A stretch of 64,000 bases of DNA from Chaetorhynchus papuensis (lineage: Eukaryota; Chordata; Aves; Passeriformes; Rhipiduridae), in the NCBI GenBank assembly GCA_013396525.1, contig VWYX01000407.1, positions 362,158 to 426,157 of the forward strand. Reading direction: 5' to 3'. Shown one piece after another: positions 60,501-64,000 of the stretch. The notes beneath the pieces are model-generated. The model saw only the letters and a list, made by a program, of their open reading frames with translations. It made no database searches and was not told the origin of the DNA. The translations under genes and the position numbers were made by a program. Position 1 is the stretch's first letter. Each line of letters opens with the position of its first letter.

Positions 60501-61818
60501 AGAGTAGCTTGGTGTAACTCCTCCAGACAATACATCCCATTCTAGAAGGGATTTAAAAATGTTCTGCTGCATAGCTGATGTGTTGGTTGAGACTGCTGTT
60601 GTGAAGCAGCTGGGATGGAAAAGGAAGAGAGTTAGGCACTTTGTGATCAGCAGGCAAAGAACAGCTACAGGTTTGGTGTTTGAGATACTTTTTAATTTTT
60701 AAAAAAATCTGTTACACAATGTAACACATCTTTAAAAGAAATGAGTGTCTCCCCTATACAGGAGTTTACTGTGAGCCTTTGTCACTAGCAAAGTCACTAG
60801 CTTGTCTAAAAATTATGTTCTTTTTATAAACAGGACTTAGGTATCTGGGACCTATTTGGTCTAGTCCTCCTCACTTTGTTGTTTGTACCAGTGTCCCTCA
60901 TTTTCTAGTGCTTCCTGATATTGTGGATAGTATATGGGAATGACAACATGAATGATCTGCAAAGCTTCAGATCACTCTCATGTAATTTTGTGGCAGAGTC
61001 CTGTCCACAGCATGTGTAGGGAAGAAACCAACCATAAGCTTCAGTCTTTGCTAATTTATGTAACTGTAAATCAGGAGTATTTCAGTCCAAACTGGTGATT
61101 TTTGAGACAAGTAGCCACTGTTTTTAATGAGATGTGAACTTTTAATACAGCATTTTAATATAAATTGTGTAGTAATTTTTAAAAAGCTGATTAATGCAGA
61201 GAAAATGTTTATAATTTTTGATAACTGACTAACTGTGGGGATTGTGGGAGCTAGCCTGGAAGGGTTAACCTGTCTGAGGTTTTGGTCTCCAACCCTGAGC
61301 TGGCATTGTGTACAAGAGCCAGTGAGGTCCGTTAAGGAGTCTGCAAAACAGACCTTTTAAGACCATGTAGGCACGACCTTAAACAGCATTTGGGATTAAA
61401 CTGTTTACTCAGTTGTATACGTATTCTGTCAAATTTTATGTCCTTTGAAACTGTGGTTGAAACCGACTCTTCCTTGGAAGTGGCTGATTGAAGTAAAGTA
61501 TCTCTGTGGATTTCTGTGTAAAGACCTGGAGGCTGCTTTGGTGCAGCATCTTCTGGGAGAGAAGCAGCACAGAAATCATTGCAAATGTGTGGTTTGATGC
61601 CTCCTATATCCTTATTCTAGTTTGCTGCTGCAGAAGCTAAAATACCTCAGGTACAAGTTAGAGAAGCCCCTTGAAAAACTTTATTTGTATATCCAAACTT
61701 TATATATATCAATCTTCTTTTGTTTTTTTTTTCAGCAAACCATTTGTGTTGGATTTGCAGTGAGAAATATCTTCCCTTAATATATGGCCTAACCTGTCTA
61801 TATTAAACTTCTTTGCAG

Positions 61819-61975
61819 ATCAGAATTAGTAGACTCAGAAGTGCAGTCAGTTCATGTCCCTGTGACAGGTAAATTCTGCAAATGCAGGTCTGGCTGCAGT
61901 TGTCCCAACTGTGTGAAGTCAGGTCCTGCACAGAAAACGCCTCCCTGTGTCTGTGTTGCATCTTGCTGGTTGTGG
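61819..61975 (+). other. Candidate cysteine-rich exon (weak)
   Basis: A possible internal exon lies between an acceptor-like TTCTTTGCAG (ending 61818) and a donor-like GTAAGG (from 61976). One frame is open throughout: one base completing a codon, then 52 codons. That phase fits the phase-2 donor of the candidate first exon at 43397. The frame carries eight cysteines spaced C-x-C-x3-C-x-C-x2-C-x11-C-x-C-x3-C. The central CSCPNC recalls the CxCPNC box next to the zinc fingers of Sp-family factors, but no zinc fingers follow here. An alternative donor (CAG then GTAAAT, at 61866-61874) would end the exon at 61868. An open frame of this length can arise by chance, so this is a hypothesis. Confidence 0.2.
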
Positions 61976-64000
61976 GTAAGGCACAGGTGATGCAGTCACA
62001 CAGTTCTGTGACTGCAAGGCTAAAATAAAATACAGCAATGCCAAGCAAAATTCAGTCCAGTCCCCCTGCTACAAAAAAAAAAAAAAAAAAAAAAAAAGGC
62101 GAAACGGTTGCTCCTGCATGTCTTTTGGTTTATATATTCCTTTAATTGTAGTCTTGTCCTGGACGCTGACCACACAGTAGACATTGGTAACAGATGAGCA
62201 AAGTTGATGATTTTGACATTGACGGTGGATTTTCCAACAGATCCAGCTGTTGGGAAATATGGTTTAAACATTCATACAAAATCCTTGTTTTTTTAACTCA
62301 TGTGATTGGAGGTATTGAAGACTGAAGTAAAAAAATTGAGCTGTCTCTGAGTTTGAGTTGTGTTCGGGTTTTTGTGGCATAGGACAAAGAGCCTTGGTGA
62401 GGAGGAAGGATATAAAGGAATGCTTGTTAAAAGGTGTTGTAAGTCTTCAGTCTGTAAGGGAGCCCCTGCAGACGGTCCCTCCTTCACTGTGTTTCACTGC
62501 GTGTTTTAACACAGGTCAGGTTCGGTGGAGCCTTTCTCCTCCTCCCCGACTCCCGTCCATGTTTGATATGCTTTCAAGTCTGCCTTTTGCACTGTGTTTC
62601 TGCTGCAGGCTACACCTGCCTCTCAAGGCTCTGTCCCGCCTGTGCAGAGCTGAGTGTCTGTCCGGCTGCACCCTGCCAAGCCGCTGCTTTGACTCGGCTG
62701 CCTCACAGGAAAGCCCAATGCTGCTGGCTCCAGGCCACTGGGGCAGGTTACACGAGTGTCTGTGCTTGGCAGGCAGGTGCAACAAGAGTCTGATTCTGTG
62801 TGCTGGATTGTTCTTGGCCAGAGCGTTTCAAAGATAACACAGGTGTTCCCACATGAGAACCCACTTCAGAGGGGAGGGTGTGAGCAGGTTTAAAAGAAAC
62901 AGGGCATAAGCAAGGCAAATTCTGTGCATTTCTGTGGCACTGGGATCCCATGAAACCTGACCAAAAGAGAAGCATTGATTCATGTTTTGTAAGCTGAGGT
63001 TTGGCTCTGAGAGAGAATTCCTTTTTTCTTTTTTCCTTCTTTTTCTTCTTCTGGAGGGAGAGAAGGTAGCAGTAGGGACATTCTCCTTTCATATCCTTGC
63101 TGACTGCATACAGAGGAGCTGTTGTAATTTAGCTACCAAGACTCACTTGATGATCAGCTGCAAATATAAATCCAAGATCAAGAAAAGCAAAACAGGGCTC
63201 TGGTCCCTCTACGGAAATTGTTTCTCCTTCATTGCCCTAGGAGGATAAATGAAGGAGGCGAAACACTCAGCACTTTGAATTAGGCTACTGTTTGGAGTGA
63301 TTTCACACAAAACCTTCCCTGGGTAGATCACAGTGTACTAAATCTGAAAATGGAAATACTATTATAGAGTGAATGTCATAATTATACAAATTCATATAGG
63401 TTGTTTTAGAAAAGAAAGGTGGCATAACTGTCTGGATTTTATATTTCAAGAAACATGTAGTGATACACCCAGGGTAACAAGAGAAGGAAATCTGTCTTTC
63501 TACTTTCTCACTCACAGTGCAGTTGTGATTTTCAGCTTTCAGATTCCTACCTCTTTTTGTGCCGGTTTCTGTAGCAGATAGGTGGATACAGATGCTGACT
63601 TATAGGTTTGTGTTGAAATAAAGCGGTGAAGGCACGGAGGGAGGGGTTGAAAAGCAGGCTGCTGCTTGTAACAACACATGTGCCTTGCACATCTTAAATC
63701 CTCGAAGTATGTGGAATTTTGATTTGACTGGAAAGGATAGTTAAAAGCAGAGACTTTACAGGTAGTGTCACTTGACAGTCTTGATTTGACGAGAGGTGCA
63801 AGCAGATGGATAGTTAGCACTAGTGTACACTACCACCAAACACAGAGGTAATTTTTGTTCAGTGTCTCTTGGTGACACTGCTATGAAAAGCTAGGGATTT
63901 TATTTCTTGATGTTGAATTTTTTTACAAGACAAATACCACTTCCATAACTTTTTTAGATATGAGTTGTTTTCACTTTGAAAAAACAAAGTCCATGTTTTG
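61976..64000. other. Right-end sequence, no confirmed gene
   Basis: No exon confirmed. A 25-base A run lies at 62073-62097. A GC-richer patch at about 62500-62830 carries overlapping open frames on both strands (159 codons on +, 89 on -) without a recognisable domain. The remainder is AT-rich. Confidence 0.4.
62073..62097 (+). repeat. 25-base A run
   Basis: This is the longest homopolymer in the window. An AATAAA lies at 62024-62029, 43 bases upstream, farther than usual for a cleavage site. I see no obvious target-site duplication flanking it, so a retroposed 3' end is possible but not supported. Confidence 0.95.

Larger units (their letters stand above)
47501..61818 (+). other. Proposed first-intron sequence, distal part
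   Basis: No exon can be supported over about 14 kb. It contains T runs at 48032-48044, 49954-49970, 51222-51233, 53860-53869 and 53882-53895, a G-quadruplex-type motif at 51236-51255, a GTG microsatellite at 51298-51317, a 39-bp tandem duplication at 51432-51509 and a short palindrome at 59376-59395. A good acceptor-like sequence ends at 48064, but joining it to the candidate first exon gives a stop within six codons. Confidence 0.4.

Noticed and set aside
61731..61770. Acceptor-like TTTTCAG followed by a short in-phase segment
   Set aside because: The in-phase reading stops after nine codons, and the only donor-like GTGAGA near it has a poor exon-side match. A chance T-rich tract before CAG is more likely.
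61800..62097. Processed retrocopy ending in the 25-base A run
   Set aside because: AATAAA lies farther from the A run than a normal cleavage signal, no flanking target-site duplication is visible, and no parent gene is recognised.

Overview
The window reads as avian nuclear DNA from an intergenic or large-intron setting, with one gene start in it. Evidence for a bird: nine recognisable fragments of the CR1 LINE family, all 5'-truncated and most ending in the CR1 3' tail (a 'ttccaacc...aaccattctatgattct'-type end). Together they cover about 4 to 5 percent of the window. I see no abundant SINEs, and CpG is depleted outside one sharp CpG island. Turtles and crocodilians also carry CR1, so bird is the likely call rather than a proven one.

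Layout: 1-42.2 kb is AT-rich, gene-poor sequence with CR1 fragments, homopolymer and low-complexity tracts, one near-perfect 76-bp tandem duplication (33.46-33.61 kb), and scattered short regulatory-looking motifs. 42.2-44.25 kb is a strong CpG island, broken by a 91-base run of N that abuts a GGC-triplet tract. Just after the gap, on the + strand, lies a candidate first coding exon: an ATG in a good Kozak context at 43354 and 44 coding bases, ending at a strong GTAAGC splice donor. 44.25-64 kb would then be the first intron (or more) of that + strand gene. It holds one clear CR1 fragment, a 39-bp tandem duplication, many T-runs on the + strand, and a weakly supported, phase-compatible, cysteine-rich candidate second exon at 61819-61975.

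I do not recognise the gene from its 15 predicted N-terminal residues. Long ORFs through the CpG island on both strands result from high GC content and the N run, and are not annotated as genes. I found no tRNA, rRNA, known microRNA, CRISPR array or bacterial-type operon. Nothing in the window convincingly represents a new biological system. The most useful leads are the candidate gene start with its assembly gap, the possible cysteine-rich exon, and the two young tandem duplications.
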